Positions 49,035 through 58,093 of a stretch of DNA of 64,000 nt are shown here, one piece after another. Both the position numbers and the translations under genes were made by a program. The notes below the pieces were generated by a model. The model made no database searches. It worked only from the letters and a program-made list of their open reading frames with translations, and was not told the DNA's origin. Source of the DNA: WJKR01 sp964556395. Its GTDB lineage: Archaea; Nanobdellota; Nanobdellia; Woesearchaeales; WJKR01. Location: NCBI GenBank assembly GCA_964556395.1, contig CAZKVR010000002.1:62001-126000 (forward strand), read 5' to 3'. Position 1 is the stretch's first letter. Every line of letters starts with the position of its first letter.

Positions 49035-50801
49035 TCACTGCTCGTCCTCGAGTGTCTTGCCGGCCTTGACGTGGTCCATCAGGTTGTCCTTGTCGGTGTA
49101 GTACTCGGCGATGACGCGCCCCACCCCGTCGACGGAGGTGATGTCGTGGTCGTTCATGTACTTGAGGACTCGTTCCTTCTCCTTGAGGTCCTTCTTGATC
49201 TCGGCGTCGGTCATGCCGGTGTAGAGCTTGAGGGTTGCGAAGAGCTGCTTGCTCTTGTTCTTCCACACGAGCCGGTCCTTGGCGTTGTCGTATTGTAGGA
49301 GGACGTTTGGTGACGCGTCGGGGAGTATCTCGGCGACTTGGAACGTCCTGCGCGTCCCGCTACGCCTGTTCCTGAACTGTACGATGACGAGGCTGATGGC
49401 GGGGAGCATGATCTTGGGCACGCTGATCGGCGGGTTGGTCAGCCGTTCCACGGCTTCCTGCGCGTTGTTGGCGTGGAACGTGGCGTAGACGGAGTGGCCT
49501 GTGTGGATGGCCTCGAAGAGCGTTTCGGCTTCCCGCTTGCGCCTGACTTCGCCGACGAGTATGCGGTCGGGCCTCATCCTGAGGCTGTTGACGAGGAGGT
49601 CTCCCATGCTGACCTCGCCCTTGCCTTCGGCGTTGGGCAGCCTCGTGTTCATGGGCACCCAGTGGAGGAAGCTCGGCAGCCGTATCTCTCTCGTGTCCTC
49701 GATGCTGATGACGCGCTGGTTGGGGGGGAAGAAGTTGGCCAGCACGTTGAGGGCTGACGTCTTTCCTGACGCCGTCCCTCCGGCTATGACCGCGCTCATC
49801 TCGTATTGCATGGCGAGCCAGATGAGGGCTGCGGCTTCCGCGCTGAGCGTCTTGCTCCTGACGAACTTGGTGATCGTCCAGGGGTCTCGTGAGAACTTCC
49901 TGATGGTGATGGTGTTGCCGGCCGTGCTGATGGGGGAGATGGTCGCGTTGACGCGGTCCCCTTCGTCGAGGTGGGCGTCTAGCAAGGGGTCGAGGACTGT
50001 TATCTGCCTGCCGACTTTCCGTCCGATGATGGAGGCGTAGTGTTTTATCTGCTCCTCGTCCCTGAGGATGACATTGGTCTTGAGCCAGCCGTGCCGTTTG
50101 TGGTACACCCAGACTGGTTCTTCGGCCTGGTTGATGACGATCTCTTCGAGGAGGATGTCGTTCATGAGGAATTCGACGCTGCCGAGTCCGAGGGCTTTGG
50201 CGTTGAGGTAGCTCTTGAGGAATCCTTGGGTCTCTTCGTCCGTGTCCGGGAAGTACTTGTCGATGAGCATCGAGATGTATTCCTTGAACTTGTCCTCGAC
50301 GACCGTCGATTTCTTGCTGTCCGTGAGGTCTGCGAGTCCGAGGCTGACCTCTTTGATGAGCTGCTGCCTGATCTTCTCGAGGATGTGTTCCGTCGTCCTG
50401 CTGATGCTCGAGATGGCGACGTCGTAGATGGGTACGAACTCTCCGGGGACGCGTTTGACGGTGATGGTGATGGGGATGTCGCCGCTCTTGAACTCGTACT
50501 GGTCGAGCTGTTCTTGGCGCTTGGTCTGGGGTTTCTTCTTGGGCGCCTTGCTGGCGGATGGCTTGGGGGTTTTCTTCGCGTCCTTGGGCTTCTTGCTCGT
50601 GGAGGCCTTCTTCGGGCGCGTTGTCTTGCGGGCGGTCTTCTTAGGTGTGGTTTTCTTCGTCGTCTTCTTACGGGGCCTGCCGGGGCCTCTCTTCCTCGTC
50701 GTGGCTGCAGGTCTGGAGGGTTTCTTCCTGCCGCCCCGGGCTTTCTTCCTCGTCGGGCGTCGCGCCGCTGCCTTCTTGCGAGAAGTCTTCTTGGTTGCCA
50801 C
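49035..50801 (-). CDS. Type II/IV secretion ATPase (TadA/VirB11-like) with histone-H1-like tail
   Basis: A 588-residue ATPase powering pilus assembly. The core (about 105-588) shows the N-terminal domain, Walker A GGTASGKTSALN (about 345), the Asp box DTREIRL, Walker B-like DRILVGEVRRKREAETLFEAI and a HSVYATFHANNAQEAVERL histidine box. Residues 2-96 are a Lys/Arg/Pro/Ala-rich tail like a linker histone, with GPGRPRKK (39-46) close to an AT-hook core; other members lack this. The start is the first ATG after a 65-base gap from the coiled-coil gene. Confidence 0.9.
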   Translation of the reverse strand: MATKKTSRKKAAARRPTRKKARGGRKKPSRPAATTRKRGPGRPRKKTTKKTTPKKTARKTTRPKKASTSKKPKDAKKTPKPSASKAPKKKPQTKRQEQLDQYEFKSGDIPITITVKRVPGEFVPIYDVAISSISRTTEHILEKIRQQLIKEVSLGLADLTDSKKSTVVEDKFKEYISMLIDKYFPDTDEETQGFLKSYLNAKALGLGSVEFLMNDILLEEIVINQAEEPVWVYHKRHGWLKTNVILRDEEQIKHYASIIGRKVGRQITVLDPLLDAHLDEGDRVNATISPISTAGNTITIRKFSRDPWTITKFVRSKTLSAEAAALIWLAMQYEMSAVIAGGTASGKTSALNVLANFFPPNQRVISIEDTREIRLPSFLHWVPMNTRLPNAEGKGEVSMGDLLVNSLRMRPDRILVGEVRRKREAETLFEAIHTGHSVYATFHANNAQEAVERLTNPPISVPKIMLPAISLVIVQFRNRRSGTRRTFQVAEILPDASPNVLLQYDNAKDRLVWKNKSKQLFATLKLYTGMTDAEIKKDLKEKERVLKYMNDHDITSVDGVGRVIAEYYTDKDNLMDHVKAGKTLEDEQ

Positions 50802-50866
50802 TTGGTATACCCACCCCTTCTACGGTTTTCCCAGGCAACCGGCACTTTATAAAAGTTGTGTTTTGT

Positions 50867-52015
50867 TCAGCCTTTGATGAGCTTGGTGAGGCGTTTGATC
50901 TCGTCCTTGAGCCCTGCCTTGTGGTTCTCGACCTTCTTGTATTCTTTCTCCAGCTCGGCCATCTGCTTCTTGACCGTCTCGTCCTTGTTGATGGCGTTGA
51001 ACGCTTGGGCCTTCTTCATGAGCTGGTCGTACTCCTTCTTGAGGTTCTCCTTCTTCTTCTCGATGTCCTTGAGGAGTTTTTCCGCGTTGGATTTCTTGTC
51101 GAAGAACTTCTTGAGGTCCTTGTACACCTTCTTCTTCTGCCCCTTGTAGGAGTCGATCTCCTGCTTCTTCTTCTTGAGCTTCTCGAGGATCTGCTCTTGC
51201 AGGTTGACTATCTTGCTGCTGTGGTCCTCGCTGAGCTTGATGAGCGGGAGTATGGCCTGGTGCTTCTTGTGCTTGAGGCGTTGCTCGACCTGGTCGACGA
51301 ACTCTTCGAGCTTCTGGACGTTGTTCTCGGAGACGTCGAGGTCTTTCTCCTCCTTGCGGATAGTGGTTTTCATGTCGTTGACGAGCTTGTTGAGGTCCTT
51401 GACGCGCTTCTCGAGCGCCCGCTCCTTCTCTTCCATGCTCTTGATGGATTCGCGGTCCTTCTGGACCTTGTATTTCTCCTGTTCGACCTGGGCTACCATC
51501 TCGCGGTAGCGTCGCTCCTCGGCCTTGATCTCATGGTGGGACTGGTCCATGAGCTTCTGGTACTCGGCTTTCTGCTTCTTGATGTCCTTGTCGATGTTGT
51601 CCTTGAGCTTCTCGTAGTATTCGAGCTCTTCGAAGTCTTTCCGGACCGAGTTGATTTCGCCGCCTATCTCGCCCTTGAGGTCCTTGAACTCCTTCTTCAT
51701 CTTCTCGAAGCCGGCTGTGTCCTTGTCGAGGCTCTGGAGGGTGGTCTCGACTTTCCGGAGGAATGAGTCCTTCTTGTTCGTGTACTCCTTCGTCTTCTTC
51801 TGGACTTCGGACTTGGTGAGCTTGCGCTCGACGAGCCAGACCTTGGACAGGCTGTACTCCATGCTGATGAGCCCGTCCTGTTCCAAGAAATCAGCCCATT
51901 CCTGTACGAGCACCTTGCTGACGCCGAGCTTCTTCGCCGCGTCCTCGAGGCTGATCCTCTTCTTCTCCTCGATGAGGCTGACGAGCTTGTCCACGCCCGT
52001 CTCGATGTCTTTCAT
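50867..52015 (-). CDS. Winged-helix plus long coiled-coil protein of the pilus locus
   Basis: A 382-residue protein: an N-terminal helix-turn-helix (about 10-65, with ISLEDAAKKLGVSKVLVQEWADFL and a VWLVERK wing) followed by some 300 residues of charged heptad coiled coil without Pro breaks. Similar proteins are typical companions of DPANN-type pilus ATPases in my experience; function unknown, perhaps a scaffold. It overlaps the DUF192 gene by ATGA. Confidence 0.75.
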   Translation of the reverse strand: MKDIETGVDKLVSLIEEKKRISLEDAAKKLGVSKVLVQEWADFLEQDGLISMEYSLSKVWLVERKLTKSEVQKKTKEYTNKKDSFLRKVETTLQSLDKDTAGFEKMKKEFKDLKGEIGGEINSVRKDFEELEYYEKLKDNIDKDIKKQKAEYQKLMDQSHHEIKAEERRYREMVAQVEQEKYKVQKDRESIKSMEEKERALEKRVKDLNKLVNDMKTTIRKEEKDLDVSENNVQKLEEFVDQVEQRLKHKKHQAILPLIKLSEDHSSKIVNLQEQILEKLKKKKQEIDSYKGQKKKVYKDLKKFFDKKSNAEKLLKDIEKKKENLKKEYDQLMKKAQAFNAINKDETVKKQMAELEKEYKKVENHKAGLKDEIKRLTKLIKG

Positions 52016-52455
52016 ACCTTCCTGCTGCGGCTCTGCTGTTTAAATATCTTTCGGGGGAGGCTGAGCGTGTCGCCCGTCCTGACGCCTTTGGCGGCTCCTC
52101 GAGGCAGTTCTATGAAGAGTTCTGCTTCCTGTCGGGCCTTGTAGTTCTTGAACGGCCTGAAGCCCCGCTTGACGTCCTTGATGACGAGTCCTTTCGAGGT
52201 GTGGTCGCAGAACACGACGTCGATGGCTTCGGGGACGAACCACATGTGGAGCCTGAACCGCCGCTTGCGGGGCAGGGGGAAGACCAGTCCTGTCTTGGGC
52301 GGCAGCCTGCGTCCGATGAGGCCTAGCCCTTGTTGGAGGGGGTTGTTGGCGGCCATGAGGCTTTCCGCGAGGGGCTTGCCGGTCCGGTCGTGGGTGAGCG
52401 TGCACGGGGCTGGTGTGCGGAAGCGGAGGCTGCGGAAGGGTCGTGTCGTTGCCAT
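52012..52455 (-). CDS. DUF192 family protein
   Basis: A 147-residue protein with the DUF192 pattern: QGLGLIGRRLPPKTGLVFPL, FRLHMWFVPEAIDVVFCD, and AELFIELPRGAAKGVRTGDTL. Family members are small beta-barrels of unknown role, usually exported. This one lacks a clear signal peptide and has a basic N-terminus. It is embedded in the pilus operon (44 bases after the surface protein gene, ATGA overlap with the coiled-coil gene). Confidence 0.85.
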   Translation of the reverse strand: MATTRPFRSLRFRTPAPCTLTHDRTGKPLAESLMAANNPLQQGLGLIGRRLPPKTGLVFPLPRKRRFRLHMWFVPEAIDVVFCDHTSKGLVIKDVKRGFRPFKNYKARQEAELFIELPRGAAKGVRTGDTLSLPRKIFKQQSRSRKV

Positions 52456-52499
52456 GCCTTGCTCCTTCTCAGGGGTTGTTTATATGCTTTGTCGCTTTT

Positions 52500-53486
52500 C
52501 TAGCCGCAACTCGTCGATGAGAGCGTGTCGAGTTCGTAGTCGTCCATGTGGTCCTGGTCGAGCCTGAACCAGTCGGGCGTGTAGCTCATGCCTTGGATGT
52601 CGCACCGGTCGGTCGAGTTGTCGGGGCTGCTTGAGAAGTAGATGTGGTCGACGACGCTCCGGTCGGTGTGGACGACGACTCCCTGGTCTGAGAGGGCTGG
52701 GAGGTAGACGAGGCTTTCGATGCCGTGCTCGTCCGCCGCCAGGTCTCCGGTGAACCGTTGTAGGAAGCTCGGCGCCTCGTCGGTCGTCCGGTAGTATGAT
52801 CCTTCCGTGAATTCTCGTAGGACTGCGGTGTCGTTGTTCGTGTCGTTCACGTAACCCGTCGGGGGGAGCGTGTGGTTGGTGATGGTGTTTGGTACCCGGC
52901 CGTTGGTGTTGACCGTGTACAACGGGTCTTTCAGGCCTGTGATGGGGACGTCGGTGGTGAAGTTCTTCGTGTACTCCCACCACGCCGCTCCGCGCTCGTC
53001 GGTGATGGTGAAGTTTCCTTGGAACCGTACTTGGACGACCCAGGGCTTCGCTTGTGACAGCCGTACGCGGGCGACGGTGGCGTTGACGTCGATGCCGACC
53101 TGGCTTGCTTGGAGGTCCACCCGTTGGAGGTAGTCGTTGAAGCTGGCGTTGTCGAGGACTGGGAAGGAGGTGCCGTTGTAGCCGCCGGTGAGGAATGCTT
53201 GCCTGAAAGCCTCTTCCATGGCGCTCTGGTTGTCGAAGAAGGCTCCTCGTTGCGAGAGGTGTTCTTCCATGCCGAGGAGTGCCCGGTAGCCTGAGATGTA
53301 CGCTGCGCGGTCGAGGTCGTGGTGGAGGTCTCCTATGAAGCTGTTCATCGTCCCGACGCGGGCGGCGGTGGCTTCGTGGTGGTCCTCGTGGTCGTATCCT
53401 TCTTGGGTGAGGTAGACGGTGCCGAGGAGCGTGACGAAGATGAGTGATAGGAGTAGGTATGCGACTCCTTTCTTCCTCATTGCCAT
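52500..53486 (-). CDS. Secreted or anchored surface protein of the pilus locus
   Basis: A 328-residue protein: a basic start (AMRKKGVAYLL), one hydrophobic segment (residues 8-26) as signal anchor or prepilin-like helix, then a soluble outer domain with several NxT/S sites, an early helical part (HEDHHEATAARVGTMNSF) and a beta-rich rest. A terminal Cys pairs possibly with CDIQG. Two ribosome binding sites (GGAGGT repeated) support ATG 53486 or 53480. It overlaps the VWA gene by 10 bases. The long frame continuing upstream is an antiphase artefact. Confidence 0.75.
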   Translation of the reverse strand: MAMRKKGVAYLLLSLIFVTLLGTVYLTQEGYDHEDHHEATAARVGTMNSFIGDLHHDLDRAAYISGYRALLGMEEHLSQRGAFFDNQSAMEEAFRQAFLTGGYNGTSFPVLDNASFNDYLQRVDLQASQVGIDVNATVARVRLSQAKPWVVQVRFQGNFTITDERGAAWWEYTKNFTTDVPITGLKDPLYTVNTNGRVPNTITNHTLPPTGYVNDTNNDTAVLREFTEGSYYRTTDEAPSFLQRFTGDLAADEHGIESLVYLPALSDQGVVVHTDRSVVDHIYFSSSPDNSTDRCDIQGMSYTPDWFRLDQDHMDDYELDTLSSTSCG

Positions 53487-56400
53487 ACCTCCACCTCCAT
53501 GACTGCGGGTCCCCACAGGTAGGGGACGTCGCTGATGATCGAGACTATGATCTCGAGGTCTTCGGCGGCGAGGTTGACGAACACTTCTCCGTCGTCGTCG
53601 AAGTCTAGTTGTGAGAGGAGGTCGTACACCGCGATGTCGTACGCGTCGGTCTCGTACGGGCTTCGTTCGTGCGAGGCTGCGGTGTAGTTGCACGTCTTGG
53701 TGCCGGTGTAGGTGTCGGGTATGGTGAAGGTCTGGGTTGCTCCGTCTTCGAAGTCTATCGTCCAGGTGCAGCCTTCGGCGGTTTCGACGACGTTCGACCT
53801 GGCAGTGGTGGAGTTGACGAAGCCGGTGTAGATGAGCGTGTTGTTCTCGGAGCAGCCGGTCGTGTTGTCCTTGTCGTCGCCGGTCTGGATGGTGAGCTCG
53901 TGCTGTCCTGGTGTGAGCAGTGTCGGGGGGATGTTGACGTTGTAGGGGTCTCCTAGCTGGGTGTAGTTGTCTGCGAACCGGCTGAGGTTGAACACTTCGT
54001 GGCCGTCGACGTTGACGTGGGCTGTCCAGTGCTCTCCGGAGTAGGAGGTGGCTTTGGCGTCGGTGACGCGGAGCCCTTGCGGGATGGTGACGTCGGCGGT
54101 GCAGTTCTCGAGTTGCGGGGTCTGGAAGACTAGTTCTATCTCGTTCGGGTTGGGCGGCGTGACTTCTTGGCTGTGGGTGGCTGTGATCTTGGAGTCTCCG
54201 TACAGCGTTGATGAGAGCGGGTCTCCTTCTTCGACGAGGATTGATTGCGATTGCCGTGTGATGTCTAGGATGTTGAGGACGACGTCGTCGTAGAACCCTC
54301 GTAGTTCGCTGGCGTTGTTGCTCGTCCGGTACAGGCCGTTGCCGCAGAGCGCCATGGCTTCTAGCGGCGGCTCGTTCGCTCCGTAGCCGAACCCGACTGC
54401 GTAGACCATGATGCCGTACTCGGTGGCGGCGTCGCATGCCGCTTGGACGGCGTCGTCGGATGCGGTGTCGGCTTGGCCGTCTCCGTCGAGGTCCGGCGTC
54501 CATCCTTGCCGGCTGCATCCGTAGGTGGCTTCGCCGTCGGTCATGACCATCATCGCCTTGTCTTTCGAGTCGTTGACGCCTATGAGTTCGAGGTCGAACC
54601 GTGCTGAGAGCTTGTCGTTCTCCAGCTCGGCTGCGATGACGTTGTCGCCGGCCTTGAAGTATGTTCCCGGGATGCTCGTTTCGGTCTGGTCCCAGTACGT
54701 GCCGTCTCCTTCGCGGTTCCCGTCGATGACCTTGTTGCCGTTCACCCAGACCTTGGCGCGGTCGTCGGCGAGGAGGTTGAGGACTCCGCGTCTGATGTTG
54801 TCGGGGTCGTCGATGGTGACGTGCTTCCTGAAGTAGTACTCGTCTGTGCGGTTGGTGATGGCGAGTAGTATGTTGTCGTACATGAAGGATCCTCGTTCCG
54901 TGCTCGTGCTTCGTCGGAGCTTTCCGCCTAGTTCGAGGTAGTATACTCCGGGCCCTTCGATCCACTCGCTCAGGTCTTGCACGTGGTGTCCGTGGGCTTC
55001 GACGTTCGGGTTTTCCCCGGCGTATATCTCTGGGGTGTCGTCTGTCTGCCAGTGGTCGTCGTCTTGTTGGCTTCCGAGGTAGTGTTGCCCGGTGTAGGGT
55101 GACGTCCACCTGCCTTTGAGCCAGACCTGGTCGTCCCACCATTCGAAGTAGTTGGCGTAGTCGTCCCACCAGTATTCGAGGCTGAGCCTGGCGGTGCCGT
55201 TGCTGGTGAGGGTGTCGTATTGCTCTTGTGTTATGTTGACGGTGACGGCCATGGCGCCGCTCGTGTCGTCGCCGTTGGTGCTGGGGACTCTCATGTGCAT
55301 CCTTTCGTTCCACACGCCGTACCAGTCGAAGCCGCTGGTGTAGTCGAAGGTGCCGCCGCTCCAGTCCCAGCCGTCGTTCGGGGCTGTGGGTCCGTACGTG
55401 TTGGCCGTGCTGTTCAGCCCGCTTCGGAAGTCTAGTTCTGGGGTGTCCTCGTCGGCTTCTAGTTCCCAGAGGTCTGCGATGTTCTCGTCTCCGATGAGGT
55501 CGCTGCCGATGTCGGTGTCTATGGGCGTCCCTCCGTCTCCGGCGTCGTGTCCGAGGACCGCTTGTCCTTCTGGCCAGTCGTTGTCGAGGCTGTAGTCTGG
55601 GTGGTGCCAGCTCCGGTTCTGGCTGTCGTCGGGCGGTTCTCCTTGGAAGCTGTTGTTGTACAGCCAGGTGCCTTGCCTGGTGATGTAGATCGTCCTTTCG
55701 AGGCTTGCGCTGAGCATGTCGGCGGCCGAGTTGATGCCGCAGCAGATGCACGTGCCTCCGTAGGCTTCGTAGCCGGTGGTGGGGTCTGAGGTCCCTATCT
55801 CGTCGTCGACGCTGTGGAGGTCTGTGGTGAGGCCGAGGGTGCTGTCAGTGCTTGATTCGTAGCTGACGAGTCCTACTTGGTTTCCGGTGACGTTGAGTAT
55901 CCCTGCTGCGAAGTCCTTGTCGAGGCATTTGGCGACCGATAATCGTTGGGTTGAGGGGTCGTTGATGTGGTTGTCGTCGCAGTTGCGTCGTTCTCCGGCG
56001 CTGCTGTGGGTGAAGTTCCAGTCCATGCTTCCTGACACGTCGGTGATGAGTGCTACGTCGGCGTTGCCGACGTATTCCGTGCTGTACGTGAGGTTCTCGA
56101 ATCCTAGGCGTAGGGGTATGGTGGTGTGGCTGAACTTGGTGTAGTTGATGATGCTTGTGAGCTCGTCGTCGTCCAGCTGTATGTTGACGTCGCCGGTGCT
56201 GTTCGTGTCCGTGTAGACCGTCGTGTTGCCGAGGGTGAGGTAGAGGGTGTTGTTCGTCGTGTGGGTGTGGTTTGCGAGGTAGTGGAGGTCTATCGTGAGG
56301 TTCTCGAGTTCTCCGGGTACGTGGAAGGCGTCGAACACGTTGATGATGCCTTTGATTTCTGGGAAGTGGTATGTCGTGGTGCTGTAGTCCTTGGCTTGTT

Positions 56401-57235
56401 GGAACTCGTCGGTCTCGTAGTCGACTCGTACGTGTCCTCCGCCGACGTAGGCGTCGTTGAGGTCTTCGAACGTGAGCGTGATGTTGTTGGTTCCCGGTCC
56501 GAGGCGGTCCTTGCAGGCGGTGAGGTTCCAGGCGTCGGCTGTCATGTTGCCTCCTGTCGGGGTGAGGTTGCGGCAGGGGTGTCCGTTGATGTGCGCGGTT
56601 GCGGTCCGTTGGAGGTCTGCTTCGATGGTGACGTGGCTGATGCGGCTGTCGTTGATGTCTGCCGGTAGCGGTTCGAGCTGGACGGTGACGTTTCCTTGTC
56701 CTGTGAATCCTCCGAAGTAGGCGTAGGCTGAGGTGCGTTTGTCTTGGATGTTGCGTAGGTAGCCGTAGCTTGATGATCCTTGGAGCGGTTTTCCTTTCTC
56801 GATGCCTGAGATCATGCGCCTGCTGGCGATGAGGTTCGACGTCTGTTCGGCTCCTTGTTCGTAGAGGGTGTCGCCTTCCATGCTGACTCGTAGTCCGAGG
56901 CTTCCTGGCATGGTGTTTTCGAGTGCTATGTCGGTGAGGTTCCTCGCTTTCTCGTCTTGTCCTGTCGCCCAGTAGGTTGCTGCTTGTTCGAGGATGGTCT
57001 TGTCGGGGCTTGTGATGTTGCCGTTGGCGAGTTCTTCTTGTACGAAGGGGTGGTTGATGCTGCCGACGGCCATGGTGTCGAGGGCTGTGAGGAGGTCTCC
57101 TGAGAGGCGGTCGAGGTGTCGCGTGTCGTGTTCTTGCGTGGTGGCTTGGTGTATGAGGAGGAATCCTCCTAGTATGATGACTGCTGCTAGTAGTGCGTCG
57201 GTGACGAAGTAGACTGCTTTGCGGTCTAGTCCCAT
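53477..57235 (-). CDS. Giant VWA-domain surface protein of the pilus locus
   Basis: A 1252-residue protein. The N-terminus (LDRKAVYFVTDALLAAVIILGG) is a prepilin-like anchor. A beta-rich region (about 150-390) precedes a von Willebrand A domain with the MIDAS motif DVSGSMD (about 398) and GGTCICCGINSA (about 494). The VWA fold is then interrupted by about 375 residues of Trp/Asp-rich and galactose-binding-like sequence (WVNGNKV, GDNVIAAEL), and resumes with MVMTDGEATYG (about 898). A beta-rich tail follows. Many NxT/S sites suggest glycosylation. Likely a pilus-tip adhesin or surface sensor; it overlaps both neighbours by 10 bases. Confidence 0.8.
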   Translation of the reverse strand: MGLDRKAVYFVTDALLAAVIILGGFLLIHQATTQEHDTRHLDRLSGDLLTALDTMAVGSINHPFVQEELANGNITSPDKTILEQAATYWATGQDEKARNLTDIALENTMPGSLGLRVSMEGDTLYEQGAEQTSNLIASRRMISGIEKGKPLQGSSSYGYLRNIQDKRTSAYAYFGGFTGQGNVTVQLEPLPADINDSRISHVTIEADLQRTATAHINGHPCRNLTPTGGNMTADAWNLTACKDRLGPGTNNITLTFEDLNDAYVGGGHVRVDYETDEFQQAKDYSTTTYHFPEIKGIINVFDAFHVPGELENLTIDLHYLANHTHTTNNTLYLTLGNTTVYTDTNSTGDVNIQLDDDELTSIINYTKFSHTTIPLRLGFENLTYSTEYVGNADVALITDVSGSMDWNFTHSSAGERRNCDDNHINDPSTQRLSVAKCLDKDFAAGILNVTGNQVGLVSYESSTDSTLGLTTDLHSVDDEIGTSDPTTGYEAYGGTCICCGINSAADMLSASLERTIYITRQGTWLYNNSFQGEPPDDSQNRSWHHPDYSLDNDWPEGQAVLGHDAGDGGTPIDTDIGSDLIGDENIADLWELEADEDTPELDFRSGLNSTANTYGPTAPNDGWDWSGGTFDYTSGFDWYGVWNERMHMRVPSTNGDDTSGAMAVTVNITQEQYDTLTSNGTARLSLEYWWDDYANYFEWWDDQVWLKGRWTSPYTGQHYLGSQQDDDHWQTDDTPEIYAGENPNVEAHGHHVQDLSEWIEGPGVYYLELGGKLRRSTSTERGSFMYDNILLAITNRTDEYYFRKHVTIDDPDNIRRGVLNLLADDRAKVWVNGNKVIDGNREGDGTYWDQTETSIPGTYFKAGDNVIAAELENDKLSARFDLELIGVNDSKDKAMMVMTDGEATYGCSRQGWTPDLDGDGQADTASDDAVQAACDAATEYGIMVYAVGFGYGANEPPLEAMALCGNGLYRTSNNASELRGFYDDVVLNILDITRQSQSILVEEGDPLSSTLYGDSKITATHSQEVTPPNPNEIELVFQTPQLENCTADVTIPQGLRVTDAKATSYSGEHWTAHVNVDGHEVFNLSRFADNYTQLGDPYNVNIPPTLLTPGQHELTIQTGDDKDNTTGCSENNTLIYTGFVNSTTARSNVVETAEGCTWTIDFEDGATQTFTIPDTYTGTKTCNYTAASHERSPYETDAYDIAVYDLLSQLDFDDDGEVFVNLAAEDLEIIVSIISDVPYLWGPAVMEVEVWQ

Positions 57236-57741
57236 GCGATCACCACCATCCGTAGTATGCGGTCGTCGTGTGTGACGAGCCTTTCTATGCGTGCGAGGTT
57301 GCCGTGTGCTGGCAGGGTGGGCGTGCAGTTCTCGTCTGTCGTGACGCTGGGGTGTCCGTGGCCGCAGGCGGTGATGTTCTGGACGCCGGTGGCGTTGGTG
57401 TGGTACCAGTACACGTGGTCTGTGACTCCGAGGGTTCCTCGTAGCTGGTCGTAGGTGAGGTTGTCTGCTCGTGAGAGTTTCGTGGTGTTGAGCTTGTCGT
57501 CGGTGAGCACTCCTGCTTTGATGACGTCGCTCTGGTTCCAGTCTTCGGGGTATCCTGGTGACATGAGCCTTTCCGCCGCGGTGTTCGCTTGTCGTTTGAC
57601 GTCTTCGAAGCCGTCGTCGCTTCCTATGGTGAGGAGGAGGTTGCTGGCGAGGAGTAGGGCTACGGTGATGATGGCTAGTCCTCCGAAGAAGTCGAGGGTT
57701 GATACTTGGGCTTTAGTGCGTGATGGTGAGCGAGGGGTCAT
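57226..57741 (-). CDS. Pilin-like protein
   Basis: A 171-residue protein. A basic leader ends TKAQVSTLDFF, a variant class III signal (Ala|Gln; Asp in place of Glu at about +5 or +6), followed by a hydrophobic helix GLAIITVALLLASNLLL. The outer part is Asn/Thr-rich with a Cys pair about 17 residues apart. It overlaps the VWA gene by 10 bases and the pilin upstream by 29 bases. It is probably a minor pilin. Confidence 0.75.
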   Translation of the reverse strand: MTPRSPSRTKAQVSTLDFFGGLAIITVALLLASNLLLTIGSDDGFEDVKRQANTAAERLMSPGYPEDWNQSDVIKAGVLTDDKLNTTKLSRADNLTYDQLRGTLGVTDHVYWYHTNATGVQNITACGHGHPSVTTDENCTPTLPAHGNLARIERLVTHDDRILRMVVIAWD

Positions 57742-58093
57742 TGGTGATCACGTTGAGGCCTTTGGTGAGTGTTCCTTGTGTTTCCGGTATGGGCATGGTG
57801 ATGGTCGTCCCTTCGGCGGTGATGGTGAGCGTTTCCTCGTCGTTGGTGAGGGTGTAGCTCCCTTGTTGTAGCCTTGGCGGGAGGTCGAGGGTGCGGTGGT
57901 ATCCTGGGGCGGCGTTGTCCGCCAGTACGAGTTCTGATTGCAGTGCCCTCGCGAGGCTTTGTGCTTCTTCTCGTGCGTGGTCTTGGCGGCTTCTCTCTGC
58001 CAGGTTGAGGGCTAGTCCTGATAGTATGATGGCGATGACGAGTCCTAGTCCTACGTACATGATGAATTCGAGCGCTACTTGTCCTCGCTTCAT
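57713..58093 (-). CDS. Pilin-like protein
   Basis: A 126-residue minor pilin candidate: KRGQVALEFIMYVGLGLVI is a clear class III signal with Glu at +5. The helix continues to about residue 50 (AREEAQSLARALQSEL), and the globular part is a small beta domain with TTITMPIP. ATGA overlap with the upstream pilin; it overlaps the downstream pilin by 29 bases. Confidence 0.82.
   Translation of the reverse strand: MKRGQVALEFIMYVGLGLVIAIILSGLALNLAERSRQDHAREEAQSLARALQSELVLADNAAPGYHRTLDLPPRLQQGSYTLTNDEETLTITAEGTTITMPIPETQGTLTKGLNVITNDPSLTITH

Noticed and set aside
53487..55751. Long alternative minus-strand frame (about 755 codons) through the VWA gene
   Set aside because: Arg/His/Pro-rich composition typical of a shadow frame in high-GC DNA; the VWA protein in the other frame has coherent motifs.
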